DNA from: Agelaius tricolor
Taxonomy: Eukaryota; Chordata; Aves; Passeriformes; Icteridae
NCBI GenBank assembly: GCA_023055355.1
Contig: JALJCS010000001.1
Location: 75,867,381-75,931,380, forward strand
Direction: 5' to 3'
Length of the DNA: 64,000 nt
Position numbers and translations under genes: made by a program. Within the stretch, counting starts at the first letter, position 1; the number at the start of each line of letters is the position of its first letter. The notes under the pieces are model-generated. The model searched no databases. It had not been told where the DNA came from and was given only the letters and a program-made list of their open reading frames with translations. Shown piece after piece: positions 1 to 13,230 of this stretch.

Positions 1-1944
1 TAAATAATTTCTTCTTAATATCCAATCTAAACATAGACTCAATTTAAAATCGATTCTCACGTGTCCTGCCATTATGTGCCCATCAAGTTTCACCAAGATT
101 CTAGTGCAAAGTCTTACTTCTTTTAAACTTATTTTAGTTGGGCTGCAGCTAGGAAAAAGTAGCAAGTAGTATAATAATATAAATAATTATTTTTATTGGT
201 GGATTTTAATGAGTGAAAAGTTTTTATGCATAGCAAAAGAAAAAAGAAAAAAAAAGAAAAACAAAAATATTGACCCAATAAATAAGGACGTCAGGCTGAA
301 AGGGATCTCTTGGTGACACCCCGAGTGTCACAGGACTCTGAACATATAATAATTTCCCTTTATAACATAGTGGTAATTGCACTGAGAGTACCCAGTGAAT
401 GATATACTTGTCCTTTGGAGAAAGTTTAGCTCTGCTTCTTAAAAAAAAAAAATCCAAACAAACAAAACTTAATGTTTCAATATGGAAGGACTTCATAGGA
501 AATCCCAGCTGTGGAGCAGCAGCTCTCAACCTCTGGAGAGCTTGCAAAAGTTCATTTTGAGCTACACCACTTCTGGCCTGGCAGTCTTGAGACTGACGTA
601 AAGCAAGACCTCTGATAGACCATATATAAGTCCAAATCTCTCAACCCCAACAACTCTGCTCCCCCAGAGCAGCATGGTGCACTATGGTGCTGTGCAGCAT
701 GAAGCAAATGAGAGAATAACAGAAGCTGCCAGTCAAAGAGGGAGCAGTTACAAATTAGGACTCTAAAGCCTTGCTTGCAGCAGTGCTTGAAATGCAGTGT
801 TGTGTACACAGATGGAGGGCAAAATCCCCTTGTCCTACAGGCAAAGGCTTGAAGGAGCTGGGATGTACTGCTGAGGGAAGACAATCACCTATCACATTCT
901 CATTTTGCTCATTTTGCTAGCGATGCTTTCTCTTGCTTAAAGCAGAATACTTGCCCTACTGACCTTGCAGTCTTAATGAGATTAATTCCCTTGGGCTGCA
1001 AGTGGGGAATTTGCAACTCTTAGGCATTGTTCTATTCTTTTCTTCTGTAAGAAGACTACAGATATCTCAGAGAACTTCTCTGTCCTATTCCTTACTATTG
1101 CTGTGGCTCTGTGCCAGCAAAAAATAGTGCTTCAGCCTCTCATTGTGATCCTGCGCCAAGTACAGCAATACGAAGGAAGCATCAACATAATCAGCACAAT
1201 GTAGTGTCTCTGAGCCAGCAGGGATATGTCACAGCTTTATGTAGAATTCCCTATCTTTTTATTTTATTATAGAGACCACAGACTGGGATATTATGGGTCA
1301 CTCAAAGGTCATGTTACAAAAAACAGCTTCTTTTTGGAAAGATGAACCCCTTTTTAGTGTGCCATTAGATTATTTTCCTTCTTTCAGTTGACTGCATGAA
1401 GGTGCAGAATGAATTTTTGTTTTCTGAATTTCTTAAAAATCTTCTCTTCTTCCTGTACTTTTTCCCTTTGTCACCTGTTTGGAAAGAGGAACTTCTGCAT
1501 TTCAGACAGACTTATCTCTCCAGCCCTACCAATGTAGCAATCTTAGGCTCCCCTGTTAACTAGCAAGCCAGTGAAAAGCAATGAATCTGGGATCCTTATG
1601 TGCCTAAATTGCATGTATAGATCCAATTTGTGCTTCCAAGTCATGTCTGTATGTGTGATACTGATACTTTTATACTTACTGTAACATTTAAATTCCAAAA
1701 ATGGATTTCTTATCTCAATAGTTCTTTTGCTTTTCTCTCAAGAATACTCATGCTCTAATACTACATGAAACCATACCCATAAAGTCTCTTGTCGCCACCA
1801 AAAGCTAATGGAATTTAGTTACTGGAATTTTTTGTATTCATAGAATTCTCTGTGCAAGATGTGGCACTACAATCACTAGGGTCTGAATCAGTGACCAGGA
1901 TTTCTGTCTCAGCTGCACAGTCTACAATGAAAGTCAGAGATACC
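1..1944. other. Non-coding AT-rich stretch, no gene seen
   Basis: No reading frame here resembles a known protein. The frames of about 110 codons on the minus strand at 224-884 are rich in Phe, Leu and Ser, as expected for chance frames in T-rich DNA. An A-rich purine run lies at 235-268. I recognise no repeat family before the CR1 fragment that begins near 1945. Confidence 0.6.
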
Positions 1945-2306
1945 ATGACAGTCCAGTGGCCTCAGATTAGATCTTACTGGTGTCTACCACTCCCTGAAAG
2001 GTGGGCATAGTGGGGTGAGGCCAGCATCTTCTCCCAAATGATAGGACAAGAGGAAGTGTACTCAATTGCACCAGGGGACATCTAGTTTGGATACTAAGAA
2101 AAAATTATTCACTAAAAGGATTGCCAAGTTTTGGAACAGCCTGCCCAGGGAAGTGGTGGACTCACCAGTCCTGGAGGTATTTAAAAGACATGTAGATGTG
2201 ATGCTTAGTGACATGGTTTAGAGGTGGATATGGAGATTCAGGTTTACAGTTGGACTAAATGATCTTAAGGGTCTTTCTCAACCCAAACAGTTCTATGATT
2301 CTACTT
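1945..2306 (+). mobile_element. CR1 LINE 3'-end fragment (sense)
   Basis: This is the 5'-truncated 3' end of a CR1 non-LTR retrotransposon. Recognisable wording includes the segment around 2040-2060 (ggacaagaggaagtg), 2137-2160 (cagcctgcccagggaagtgg), the 'ctggaggtatttaaaag' block at 2171-2190, and the terminal 'gttctatgattctac' tail at 2290-2305. Earlier text near 1955-2040 matches the end of the CR1 coding region only loosely, so the left edge is approximate. It is degraded, with no usable frame. CR1 elements are usually truncated at the 5' end, which fits. Confidence 0.88.
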
Positions 2307-2689
2307 GAGGCTATATCACTCACACTTCTCTTGATACTCCATTTTTACATATCTGTGCTCTTCCTGACCCAGTCCTCTCCTCTATCTGCTACCTGGACAT
2401 ATGGCTCTACCACTCTCCTTCTTCACTTCTGTTCTTCTCTTTAGAGCTGGCACAATGCTATCTGGTGATATTTTTGTTCTAACAGCACAGAAGAACACCC
2501 ATAGTGGGAACTTATCAAAAGTGAAATTATATTTGACTGCCCAAATTGCCTTCAGTGGCTTTTCTGAAGACAGAAAAATGGATGTTGTTTTGATTGAATC
2601 CAGGAGTGACTTTGACATGGACTTCCAGAGCATCACAATAACCAAACCAGTGAAAGATGGACTGTGCAAATGGGTGATCATGTACGTGA

Positions 2690-3095
2690 AAGATTGGTTG
2701 TACTGCTGCTCAAGGGGTTGTGATTAGTGGAATAAAGTCCACCTGGTGGTGGTTACTAGTGGTGTCCCACAGTGATTTATATTGGGCCCAGAAATTTTTA
2801 ATGCTTTAATTATTGAGCTGATCACTGTGATGGGGTACATCTTTAGGTAATTTACAGTCTATATTAAATTGGAAGGAGCAGACCTGCCAGTCAGGAGGAC
2901 TTCAACAGAGAATGCTCTGACTAGACCCTCAAGAATTTCAAAATAGGCAAATGAAAAATCCTGTATTTGGGATGAGTTCACACCATGCAACAGTGCAGGC
3001 CGAGGGCCAATTGGAGAGAAAGCAACTTCACAGAAAGAAGCCTTGGACATCTTGATGGACAGCAGGTTGGGCATGAGCCAGCAGTGCTCGTGTGC
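2690..3095 (+). mobile_element. CR1 LINE internal (reverse transcriptase region) fragment
   Basis: A degraded sense CR1 ORF2 piece. Translated across frame breaks it shows the CR1 order: a region equivalent to 'VTSGVPQ' (about 2751-2772), then 'ILGP' (about 2780-2792), and near 3056-3090 a tract equivalent to 'LMDSRLGMSQQCS', which belongs to the C-terminal part of the CR1 polyprotein. Stops and indels interrupt it throughout. It lies downstream of a separate CR1 3' end in the same orientation, so it is a different insertion. No 3' tail is visible, so it is internally bounded or eroded. Confidence 0.75.
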
Positions 3096-6000
3096 TCATT
3101 CCCTACTGGGAATGGTCCCTGGATCATGCTAACTTCTGAACCATGTTTGGACATTGTTTGAGAGAACAAGTTGGCAAGTGCATTTAACATGCCAAGGGCA
3201 CTTCCCAGTGTAACTGTAGAGATGTTTATGTGCCAGTGCCTGGGAGTGATGCCTGTCAGCATTTAGTTTATTAGTGTATGAATAACCTGTAAGTCTGTGA
3301 GTAGAGAGAGAGGGAGTGTCAACATGAGGTTCCCATCTAACAAGTGGAAACACAAGAGAGGAGTGTCTTTCAAGGGTATTTCACCCCTGTCCAAAAGGTT
3401 TAAGGGTAATGCTTACACCCCCAGCTATAGTGATAAGTTACTTGGCTTTGGCATCATGGAAAAGTCAGGCAGTACCACCCAGCACCAATACCAACTATGG
3501 GCAGGCCAACACATCCTCAAAGTTTCACTTCTGCATTTTTGCTGACTTTAAATATCAAATTCTCCCTTTGCTCTAGTTTATTCCTGTCCCAGCACATTTT
3601 GTGTCCCTTTTTAGTCCAACCTACAAATAATGTGTGGGTGTGTTTTGAAAAACTGCTTGGTTTGCTCAAAACTTCCAGACGTGTAGCATTCCTTTTATTA
3701 ATGAAATATCCTGGAACTACTGCACAAGGGTTTACATATGGGTCATGAATGGCAAGACTATTGCAGGACTGTTCATCAGGGATCAGTGCATGCCTGAAGT
3801 CTTGGATATGGATGTTTGCACCATGAAACTCAGCCATGAGACAGTCAAGGTCTAAACAGCCTCAGACTTCACATATTTTCACAACAAATCAAATGTTTTT
3901 TGGGACTCATTGAATTTAGCCTATATATGGCAAAATCTGGTGTCAACTGGAAGTGCCCCTGCTGCCTGGTGACCCCTCCTTCTTCTGCCCAAGAGGCAGC
4001 TGGGACAAACTGCCCTTCTTACTCCCCCCAGGTGGGCCTCACTTTTCCCTTCTGTTCTCGGGAGTAAGGCTGCTCTGTTCTGCAACATATGACTAATCAT
4101 GCACAAGTGCCCCAAAACTACTACAATATATATTAATTTAAACAGGAATGAGATTAGGTTTACAAGTGACCCCATCCCCCATCACATATTTGTTACAATT
4201 TCCTGCTATTGTTGTAGATTTCTTTTACAAAGCAATAGAAAACTTTGATGTAGAATTAGCAGAACCTGTTTTACATATTCAGTTTTTGTTGGCAGTAGTT
4301 TTATGCTCTTGGCTTTGGTCTCAATGCACTACGTACACTGAATGGGAATTTTCAAACATTAATATATACATTTTAAATAAGGAAGAAAATATAAACTTTA
4401 GCCCACCTACTGCTTGTATGGTAACACTTAATAGGGTGATTTCTTAACATGCAGGAGCATGGACTTAATTATAAAAGTACTGTAAATCTACTAGTGCTCT
4501 ACAGTTGGTTTTACATGCACACACATGCACACACTTTAATGTATGCACAGAAGCTTCTATAGTGAGTGAGAAAGAGTTAAATTTAGGCCAGATCCTTGCC
4601 CTCAGAAAAAAAGATAAGCAAATTCTGTATAGGTGTTTGAAATTGAGATGGTTAGAAAGATTTTTATCTTTAGAAAAGACTGAAATATTGAAACTTCAAA
4701 ATTCCTTAGTTTAAAAAAACCAAACCTATCTTCATGACTTTCTGCTTTCCTACATTACTTCTTGCCTGCCTGCTCATCGCTCATCTAAGTATTCTCATAA
4801 TTCTCCATCTTCCTTTTTTTTTTCTTCTAGTGTAATAATTAGAGAAAAAAACCCCATAAAATAATACCAAAAAGAAAAAAAATCCACAATCTCTGTTTGC
4901 TTCATTTTATTTAAAAAAAATGCAAAAAAATATTTATTTCCTAAGATATTAAGATTTTAAAGTTCTTCAAATTTTCAGACTAAAAAGTGTAGCTATTAAT
5001 TCAGAGGTTTGTAGTTTTGCCAACTGAATAAGGCAAAAAATGGGGTATGAAAAGAAAATCAGGTTCCAAGGGAAAAAAACTACCAAGAGTGCATTTTCTC
5101 TCCTCTCTTTCACTTTTATTGTTTATTGCTGTTTTTTTGCTTCCTTTAAGAATGGTAGATAATTCAAACCACAAAAAATATCTAGAAAAGAGGTTCATAA
5201 CTTCTTTTTTTTTCAATTTTTTTCTCAGTGGAAAACATCGATTGCAACAACTTCTTCATGAAAATACTAATTCTGAGGGTGGTCAGACTGATGTATAATA
5301 ATGCATTGGCTCCATTCCTCTAACAATAACCACTTATCTGACACTTCTGCATCAGCATTTTAGCTTTCCTAAACTACCTTTGTAATAAATAAAGATGAGT
5401 ACTAGCATAATTTAGTTCAAATGTGATATAAACTGTTTCTGTCATAGTAATTAATATATTTATTAGAACTTTTATTTAGCATCTTTGCAACTAAGAAAAA
5501 CCAAGCCAACAAATAATCCTCTCAAAAATTTAATTACATTTTTTTTAGAAAAAAAGAGCTAATTAATGAGGAGTTGGTTAAAATATCTGAATTAGTTAAA
5601 ATACTTTTGTTCCAGGTACTGGTTATCAACTATTGTTACAACCCTAATTTTACTTATGCCACATCATGCACTAGACAAGCTCCTTTGAAGAAGGAGTTCT
5701 TGAAGTTAATTCTGCCAATATCCACTTTTACCTTAGTAGATGTTAAAGTGCATTGACCAGAGAAAAATATTTGGAAAATTATCTGAGACTGAAGTAGGAA
5801 AAAAGTGACAGTGTACGATAATATTCCCATATCTTGTTGTTTTGATCCCAGAAAAGGCAGAGAAGGCCTGTAATAGACACAGAGAAGGAGAATAAGGATC
5901 ATCATGTCTGTGAATGATCTATAGTCAATATTTAGGCACAAATTAATTTCCTCCAAACAGCATAGGTTAAAGTGATTGGAAGACTATTGCAACTGTTTCT

Positions 6001-6752
6001 GCTTTTCTTTCCAAGAATTTCCCAAATAAACAATTGACAAAAATATTGGAATGGGGTTTTCCTCATTTTTTGTTTTGGTGAAGTGTTATGTACTGAAATT
6101 GCATCAAAAAGAGGACTTATGAGAATGGCAACATTTTTCTATCTTTTTTGCTGCAAAAAAGCTCTCTTAAAAATGAGAAGTTTTAAAATATTTTACTTGG
6201 AAATACTTTATGTCTTTTAAAAATTATGTAATGTTCCTTATATAGTACAAAAAAGGATTGCATCAACTTGTTTCAGGTTCTTACATCTCTTCATATTGCA
6301 TTATTAAAGCTGGGTAACACCAAAGTAAAACTTCACATAAAAGTTTATTCATAATATTCCTTTCCTTGTGTTCTGTTCCTTGTTCTGTTGGCAGAGGTGG
6401 GAGAAGGGAGAGGGAGGTTTTGTTGTTTAATGAAGATTGGGTTGGAGGGAAAGGAAAAGGAAAACCAGGAATTTATCTCATCCCAACCTGGCATGCAGAA
6501 TAGCACACACTGCCAGTGGTGGCCACTTCTCTCTGCTGGCTGTGAAGGGAGCTGAATGACAAGCCCAGAGATACATATCTGAACCACTGATGTCTAAAGG
6601 TGAGCTGAGTCCTACTCATTGCTCCTGTGATGCAGGAACGGGAGCGAGCCCAGGCTTCCTCTCACACTTCTATTTGTAGCACCACGGTTTGGAATGACAG
6701 AACAAAACCCTGCAGGGCACCGGTCTAATCATCACCATAACAACTATCAAAT
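3096..6752. other. Non-coding stretch, nothing recognised
   Basis: Unique-looking AT-rich DNA. Reading frames of up to about 106 codons (for example 3517-3837 minus, 4148-4447 plus) lack similarity to any family I know and have no splice or codon pattern to support them. A- and T-rich runs lie at 4808-4925 and 5200-5225. I see no RNA gene or clear repeat family. Confidence 0.55.
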
Positions 6753-6960
6753 CAGAGAACTACAGGATGGTTTGGGTTGGAAGGGATCCAAAAAATCACC
6801 CAATTCCAGCCCCTCTGCCATGGGCAAGGACACTTTCCATTAGACCAAGTCTTTTGGAGCCCCATCCAAGCCAGCCTTGAATGCTGCCAGGAATGGGACA
6901 CCCACAACTTCTCTGCACAGAAGTAATATTTCAAATGGGAAATTTCTTCCTCTCAGATGT
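6753..6960 (-). mobile_element. CR1 LINE 3'-end fragment (antisense)
   Basis: Read on the plus strand this begins with the reverse complement of a CR1 tail: 'ggatggtttgggttggaagg' at 6765-6784, followed by 'cccctctgccatgggcaagg' near 6811-6830, the 'gccccatccaagccagcc' block near 6859-6876 and 'aatttcttcctctcagatg' near 6941-6959. This is the standard order of an avian CR1 3' end on the minus strand. It is moderately diverged and has no coding content. The right edge is approximate. Confidence 0.92.
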
Positions 6961-9900
6961 AGAGCTTGCATATCTGTGATGAAATGTGTCAAAGGTGAGG
7001 ACCCATTCATCCTTTCTTCAGAGGAAGTCAGGGGAGCACTCAAGCACAGACTGAACCCGGAGCCCAGCACAGGTTAGCCCTGTCTGTAACTGCTCTCTCT
7101 GGAACCTGAGATCAGTAACTGTGAGGTGGTTGAGCTGGATTGTGTCTCTGTAAAGCTATGGAAACGTTGCTTTATGGGCCTCTTGTTCCCTGAATAAGCA
7201 TGCAGCTGACATTCCTTTGAAGTACATGCAGCTGCACATATTTACCCTTTTTCTGCCTGATATGCAACAGGAGATTTATATTTCTCTGCTAACTCTGTGC
7301 TTTTCTTCTGCCACAGCTCTCATCTCTAATTGTTTGGCTACTAATTAATAATATACTACATAGGATTAGGTAATCAGGAAAACTGGCATCATTTACAACA
7401 GTATTTACTACATTTATCTTTGTTTTTATACTTAAATTTCATGTTTCATTCCAAGGTTTTACAGCCACATTTTTATTTCCATGCCCTTGCTAATGAAGAC
7501 TGTTTGTGGCCAAAATACAGGATAAAATAAAACTTTATGATCTTAACTCCAAGTTGGTGTAGGGTCATTAGATTTGGCAGTCAAGCTATACTTGGAGTTC
7601 AATACCCAGTGATTGTTTCCAATTTGATCCACTTGGGAATTCGTAACAATAAATGTTAAGCTTTCCTATTTTACAATATTGTAAGTTCCAGGGAAGCGTT
7701 AAGATTAAATACATGTCCAGTTTTGCCTCCCTTGAATTAATTTTTGGTGGGTTTTTTTGTTTCTCTCACTACTAGTGAAGCTGCCTTCCTGCGGGATAGA
7801 GAAGGAAACTTTGATTTCATGGAACAGCACCATTTTGAGCTCTACAGTTAAACAGAGCCGATTCAGATTGGCATGAACATAGCATCTATATAAGAACGCT
7901 TGTGCACTTCCAAACTAGGTCTAACAATTCAAAAAGTGACATTACTATCCTCAAGTAAGCATTGAACCATTACATCAACATGATTTTAGGAAATGAAGAA
8001 TGATATAATCTTTCAGAGCACTAAGAATCTGATCACTTGTATTTTCTAACAAGTTTGGTCTTTTTTTGTGAAGTGAGGGAATTTGTTTTGCTTCTTGGCT
8101 TCTCTGCTTTTCTTTACCAATCCCTGTATTTACAGCTTTTTCATTCCACTGTATAACCGGATAGTGTTTTTTTCATTCAGATTTAAAGCCTTGGCATTTT
8201 CTTTTGATTTTTACTACCTCTCTGATATTTAGGATTCATTTAGTATTGATAATTTACAAATTTAAGATTTGTAAGATCCGAAGAGTCTGTTTTTTGTTTA
8301 TTGTACCATTGTCTGGAATTTCACTATCTTGCTCTCTATCAGTCCACAAAAAACACTGGGAAAAACAGCTGTCAGTATTTAGCTGGCTGTCTAAATACAG
8401 ATGTCATCTCAATGCATGGTAAGAATTAGAGACTTTAAACACAGGATGAGTTTTTGTGCATGTAGGTGCTGCTGTTTTCATACTACTATTTTCAATCAAA
8501 ATATTTCAAAATTGAATCAGTGACTGCCAAATTCAGATAAATTAGAACTAGAGCTCAAAACTAACACGGTTCTTTTAACATGAGAGGCACTTCTTTCAAG
8601 TCCAGCTCAATTGTCTCTATTGAGCAGCAGTAGAACCAAAATGCTGTTTTCCCCTTATGTTAATCCAATGCCTCTTATCTGTCTGTGTTCAAATTTAGAA
8701 GAATTACTCTAAGAAAGTATGTGTATTTATTAATAAGCTGATCTTTTAATATTTTGTAATATCTGCCAGATAATTCATATATGAGCTATTCTTGCAGGCA
8801 GTGTCTTCTCACCAGCAATAGTTAGCAAGGCTTACATATTGTAAAAGTGGTTCATTAATGAGCAATCTGACAGTAAACTTCTAAAAGGTACCTGTGGTAC
8901 AATTAAAAAGGATAATTTGGATCTTCCAACCCAGAAAGTGAGCTAAGACTGAAACCAAAAAGGAACATGAGTGTATAAAAGTCTTGACCTTGTTGTATAG
9001 TCATGGTCAAATTGTCACATGTGACCTTCTCAGGCAAATGATCATGGAAGTCTGAAAATATGGGTCAACTACTTTAATCTGTTATCAATAACTACCTTCT
9101 AATTCCCTATTTAATGCACATATTTATTTAAGGGGCAAGTCCTGCCTATGTTTAGGCCAGAAAAATTGCTGTAGAAGTGTTCGGAGAGTTAAAAAAAAAA
9201 AAAAATTCTTGCTTTGATGTGAGAATGAGGCTGTCCTGCAGGGATCAGATCAGTTTGCCAACTGACCACAGCTTTGAAGGCCACCAGCATGCTTTGCACA
9301 TACTGTGAGCCACTGACTTCATCAGATAAAAGTTTAGTAGTTCTGAATAAACTTAAAAACTGATTAATGCACTGTGTGTTGACATGAGCTGTTTCCTCTA
9401 AACAAATTTTAAAGCTCCTAACCAGGCTTCTTCTTTTGAGAAATGATACTTTAGGGGAATTCCAGAAGTTGTTCATCCATGATTCTCCACTCTCCCTAGT
9501 TTAAAGAATTTCTGATGCTCTAAGATAGTTCAAGGTTCAGTGAGGATGATGAAGCATAAGCGTTACTCTGGGTTTAGTGATTAGAGATTTCCTAGTGTTA
9601 AAGGGAGATCTTAAAGCCAATCTGTGCTTTAAATGAGGGGGTAAAATATAGACACATTCTTGGCATCGACACAGAAAATGAAGTGGGTCCTCAAACCATT
9701 TAATTATGTGAATGTATATCAGCCTATGGTATCTTTTTGTCCTAATGACCCTTTGTATGAAGAGCTCAAATCAGAAGAAGAGAGAACATCCTTCACCCAC
9801 AGATTCATTTCCACTCTTTTCAGCTTCCTTGCTTTGAGTCTTCTGATGGGAGACAAGAGCCATGAGTTCAGATGTCCAAAAGTCTAAAGAGCTGAAATAT

Positions 9901-12900
9901 CATCTATAATATCATCAGCCTAGCTGAACGTTGAGATCACTGTACATGACCAAGAAAAGAGTTTTATGCAGCAAACCTCAAGAACAAAATTAATTCATGT
10001 TTCCATTTTCTTTGAAGAGACTAATACGCTCTTTCTCTGTAATTGAAATATCCTGCCCATAAAACCTTTGTTATTTTTATGTCCTCAGTGAAGGCTGGGA
10101 GAATTGAAGGAACAAAGCCACTGAGTCTTTAACCCAGTTTGATACCTTAGGAGATTGGTAGCCTTTAAGAGCATGTGAACTGCCTGTCAGGAGACAATGG
10201 TGGCCACCAACAGCAAGCTTCAACACCTCCTTGACACCTCAGACTCCTCTGGGTCAGAGAGCCTCTAACCTCACTGCTGTCAGGGGCAAAATCCTTCTTG
10301 ACTTTAGCTGGGCCAGGATTTTACACATATTTTAACTGCCAAAAGCCAGAGCTGTACACGGCCTTTACCCCTGTGTACACAACACTGCAGTGAATGTGCT
10401 AGGCTAAAACTCAAGGGATGTGGGGTCAGCTCCCAGTTCTGCTGAAATTTTCCCCCTACAGATGCTTTCCCCTGAAGTTTCTGGCAAGGCACTTAATCTA
10501 CAGTGTGTTTTCTCCCCTTTTTACATAGTTTATCTATTCTCATAAATTCTCTAGAGTGAGTCTCTGTGTATATATTCACATATTTGTCTCTTGTTTTTGT
10601 TGACATTTTTATTTGCAATACAAATAACATTTATCTAAAATTCAACTTTACTAAGTCATCCATGCCAATACTATAATACATTAACAACAACTATTTTCAG
10701 GTCACCAGAACATCTTAACATTGCCTAACTTCTGACATTTAATCTGACCAGCTAGGCCTGAGAAAGCCAAAAAACTGAGCAACTGCTTGCTTCTGCTTTC
10801 TTGATTCATATGAAGCCACTTAGATGTCTCTTAACCTTGTTCCTCTTCTATTTTTGCTACCACCATATAAAGATACTCATGAAACTCCTGTTTTGCTTGA
10901 GACTTTCGTAAGCTTTTTGAAGACAAGGTAAAAATATGCATATATATATGTATATATATATATACACAAAAATTCATGGTTGATGATTCTGCTTCTAAAA
11001 CAAAGCTGGTTTTTTTTGTGAGCTAAGGAGATCAAGGTTCACACAGCATCTGTTTTTCAGGTGCCAATAAGCCAGTTTCAGGCTTTGCCTGCATAACAAG
11101 ACTAATCTACAGACTGTAGGACAAAAATCCCCAGCTAGTTACAGATAATCAAGTCAACTATACCTATCCCAAGGTACAATGATAGTCACATAGACACATC
11201 TCAAGATAGATGCTTCACCTGTTGAATAAAGATGAAATCTGACCTATTTTTCCTACCTGAGAAGTCCCATTGCTATGTATCTGATGATGTTTAGTGTGCA
11301 TGGTTGTTTTCCCCTGCAGTCCAAATCCTTCCACTGGATTCAGCACATAGAGCAACCCTGAAGGCAACAATGAAATCTGAGCTACGTAGACAGCAGGAAC
11401 TGTTTGCAAGCTGTGCTAGGTCCAGCAGAGATATTTAAACAAAACATCACGTTTTGCAGGAGAACGCTGCATGCTGATCACTTATGAACCAGACCCCCTC
11501 CCCTTTCTCTCAGAGAGGAGACAGTGTTCATCTCAAAGTACATGGAGAGCTAAACTACAAAAAGGAAAAAGAAAAAGAAAAGCACTTGAGGAGCTTCCCT
11601 GCATTAAGAGGACTGATCTGAGAAAGAATGACAAAGAGGAAGGAGGCAGAGATCGAAGAGGAGGTGATTCATGCTGCCTGACTGCAGGCATCCATTTCAG
11701 GCTTCTTACAGACCACTGAGACAGCAAGGCTCCTGCAGAGGTCCCTTTGGGCTCTGTGATTAATTTAGAGGAACTGGCTTCCTACTTTAGTATAGCTGGG
11801 CTATCCTAAAATGAATTTCTCCCAAATGACTGCCTTTAAACAACATTATATTTTCTGTGCTATTTACTTGCATCATATAGCAAAAAAGCAGCAGTGGGTT
11901 TAAGAAAACAGGAATAAAAAAGTAACAATACAGTATTTATTAATTGATTAGATCCTTGTGTATAATTTCAAACATATTGATGATCCTCGTCCTTACTTCT
12001 GTAGGATAAGAGAAGTAATTTTGCACTTTTTCAGGCTGAGAGATAAAAGCTGACTTGAGACACTGAAAGGTGAGGAGTAGTCTTGAAAATGGGTCTGAGT
12101 TGTCTGAGCCAGATGATCTGTACACTATCTGTCCACTCCTTTGGCTCTTTCCTCAGCTTCAGCCTGAGCTGAAATGTTCAAGCTGTTTAAAGAAGGGTGA
12201 GCTGACTGAAGGGGCTGGGGAGCCAGCAGCAGAGGCTGTGTGTGCTTGAGAGTCCAGCTAAGTCTGTGTCCTGGATGCCTGGAGCTCGCGGTGCAGGCTT
12301 GAATGTAACAGCTTTTTGGTGGGCAAGTCTGGTCTGGAGAAAGGGCTGAAATGCCCCCTGGAGAGGCACTGCAGATGTACCCGCAGAAGCTCAGTGTCAG
12401 TGCAGCTCCCTGCAGTGCACTGAAACACAGGGACTTGGGGGCAGTGCAGAGTGTCCCAGGAAACACAGATTTTGTCTGGGATGTTCTGCTGAGAGTGGAA
12501 GTTTTCCTCCACTGTTATTCCCACAGGATTCAATTGTGGTCTCAGATCCTCATCTTTTCTTTGCACTACTTTTCCTGCCAGCAATTTTTCCACACTCAGA
12601 CCAAGTTTCATTCTTCAAAATTAGCTCACTAGTGGATATTTGCTTAATCCTTCAGACTCAGGGAGGACATTTGAAATATGCTCCCTGCTTCCTTCTTGGT
12701 CCATCAGGTTTTTTAATACTACTACCTACCAAATAAACTGTGCAAATATGTTACTGCCTATGGACAACCATTATATTCTTTCTGTCTTGCTTCTGTCAGT
12801 AAGCCCCCAGATTTGATCCTGCATCAGCAACATGGTTAGACAAGTCCTATTAGAAATAGATAAGAGTAGCACATATTTATATCAATCAGGAGATGGCTAC

Positions 12901-13197
12901 TTCTCTTTTAAAATGCAAAAACTTTTTGTGGGAGTTTACTGGACTAATATGAAATCAAATGGAGCATTTAAAAGAGCAGTTTACTACTTCAAGCATCTTG
13001 CAAAAATATGTCAGTAAAGATAAAAAAAGGGACTAATACAAGATGGTGCAATAGCTTTCTTCATTCAGTCTCATAAATGTCTAATCCCTCTCACAGAGGG
13101 TAATTCCACTCTCAGAGATAATAAACAGACCATGATAATTTTAATATAAAATCCTTTAAATTGTAGTGTTGCTCTTTTCTTGTACACGACTAATTGT
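6961..13197. other. Long unique-looking non-coding stretch
   Basis: No gene found. The region has an AT dinucleotide tract at 10931-10968 and a purine-rich patch at 11555-11660. The stretch at 12130-12450 is more GC-rich than its surroundings and carries several overlapping minus-strand frames of 60-117 codons, none of them recognisable. The part at 7280-7400 includes several TAAT/ATTA cores. Otherwise I see nothing that I can name. Confidence 0.55.
10931..10968. repeat. AT/TA microsatellite
   Basis: Alternating TA repeats, interrupted by single G and C bases (atgcatatatatatgtatatatatatatacac). Typical slippage-prone sequence. Confidence 0.85.
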
Positions 13198-13230
13198 TTT
13201 ATGCTACCCTTAGCATAAGGGTAGCATAAA
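13198..13230. repeat. Perfect 15-bp inverted repeat with 3-nt loop
   Basis: The left arm at 13198-13212 (TTTATGCTACCCTTA) is exactly complementary to the right arm at 13216-13230 (TAAGGGTAGCATAAA), with only GCA between. The bases just outside do not pair. The hairpin is too short for a microRNA precursor and has no T-tract or adjacent gene to make it a terminator. It is recorded as a structural feature with no assigned function. Confidence 0.9.

Noticed and set aside
12125..12611. Overlapping minus-strand frames of 113 and 117 codons
   Set aside because: Three frames are open at once in a GC-richer patch, which points to low stop-codon density and not to coding.
13198..13230. Hairpin as microRNA precursor or terminator
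   Set aside because: The stem of 15 bp and 3-nt loop is too short for a precursor, and terminators of this type are not expected here.
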